A stretch of DNA of 23,204 nt, from the IMG/VR virus record IMGVR_UViG_3300037071_000517, positions 1 through 23,204 of that record; one strand, 5' to 3'. The stretch is from a virus. The notes under the pieces are model-generated. The model did not search any database. It saw only the letters and a list, made by a program, of their open reading frames with translations, and was not told the DNA's origin. Numbering within the stretch: the stretch's first letter is position 1; every line of letters starts with the position of its first letter. The position numbers and the translations under genes are program-made. Shown piece by piece: positions 22,974 to 23,204 of the stretch.

Positions 22974-23204
22974 CTACCCCACTGATTTTGGATACTGACG
23001 ACAGTGATATGCTATGGAAGAAACTCGATGCCAAAAAGGCAGAGAACGAATCCAAGCAACGTGCCGCAGATACTATCGTCCCGGATGCGGATAGCCTGGT
23101 TTACGACAGCTATTACGATCGTCTAAAGAGTATTCAAGACAGAAGCACCAGTGCGACTCAGGGTGCAATTGCCGCAGATGCTACGAAGAAACAATACGAA
23201 GCTG
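22970..23204 (+). CDS. Start of an unknown protein, cut by the window end
   Basis: A GTG start overlaps the stop of the giant gene (TTGTGACT), and the frame stays open to the last base, giving 78 residues. The visible part is charged, with DDSDMLWKKLDAKKAENESK and then DSYYDRLKSIQDRSTSATQG, and looks helical. No motif is recognised. Coupling to the internal-protein gene suggests another virion component, but the call depends on sequence outside the window. Confidence 0.6.
   Translation, partial: MTTPLILDTDDSDMLWKKLDAKKAENESKQRAADTIVPDADSLVYDSYYDRLKSIQDRSTSATQGAIAADATKKQYEA

Noticed and set aside
1-23204. High frequency of CTAG
   Set aside because: CTAG is rare in many bacterial genomes and looked common here, but a rough count over the first 10 kb is about what chance predicts, so it is not enriched.
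1-23204. tRNA genes, CRISPR arrays, insertion sequences or an attachment site
   Set aside because: The gaps between genes are too short to hold them, and I saw no cloverleaf, spaced repeats, transposase or integrase.

Overview
This window is the packaging and virion-assembly half of a tailed double-stranded DNA phage genome. Every supported gene is on the + strand. Genes are packed tightly, with many TAATG or ATGA overlaps. No stretch over 300 bases lacks a gene; the longest gaps are about 75 bases (10152-10226) and 51 bases (7999-8049). I saw no tRNA, integrase, insertion sequence or CRISPR array. Base composition is about half GC, estimated by eye.

Layout. (1) 1-3354: the end of an unknown gene, a probable small terminase subunit, a 51-residue ORF, three tandem related fibre/receptor-binding-like proteins and a small His/Gly-rich structural protein. 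(2) 3338-10151: large terminase, a four-cysteine zinc-ribbon-like protein, a small acidic ORF, a P22-type portal of about 724 residues, an 84-residue protein, a scaffold with a TTG start, and the major capsid protein. A hairpin follows the capsid gene. (3) 10227-12529: a glycerophosphodiester phosphodiesterase fused to a lectin-like domain (probable teichoic-acid depolymerase of the virion), a two-helix membrane protein that could be a holin, and a conserved-looking protein of unknown role. (4) 12532-14753: an adaptor (P22 gp4-like) and a stopper/hub protein (P22 gp10-like). (5) 14756-23204: small disordered or membrane proteins, then three large probable internal/ejected virion proteins (302, 533 and 1552 residues) and the start of another gene.

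A P22-like portal, adaptor and stopper, with no tail tube and no tape measure, point to a short-tailed (podovirus) particle. The GDPD enzyme suggests a Gram-positive host with glycerol-phosphate polymers. The small protein at 3049 and the fibre proteins resemble, from memory, proteins of actinobacterial phages, so an actinobacterial host is my inference, not something the sequence proves.

How the genes would work together: TerS and TerL thread DNA through the portal into a shell built by scaffold and capsid protein. The adaptor and stopper close the head and form the short tail. The fibre-like proteins and the GDPD-lectin bind and trim the host surface. The large internal proteins are probably ejected ahead of the DNA.

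The signals I would look at first are: the hexamer CTGTCG, found about 45 times on this strand and about 30 times on the other, in two reading phases and in gaps between genes; motifs shared, in swapped order, by two neighbouring internal virion proteins; a GC-rich patch inside the 1552-codon gene; and the GDPD-lectin fusion with an altered metal-site motif.
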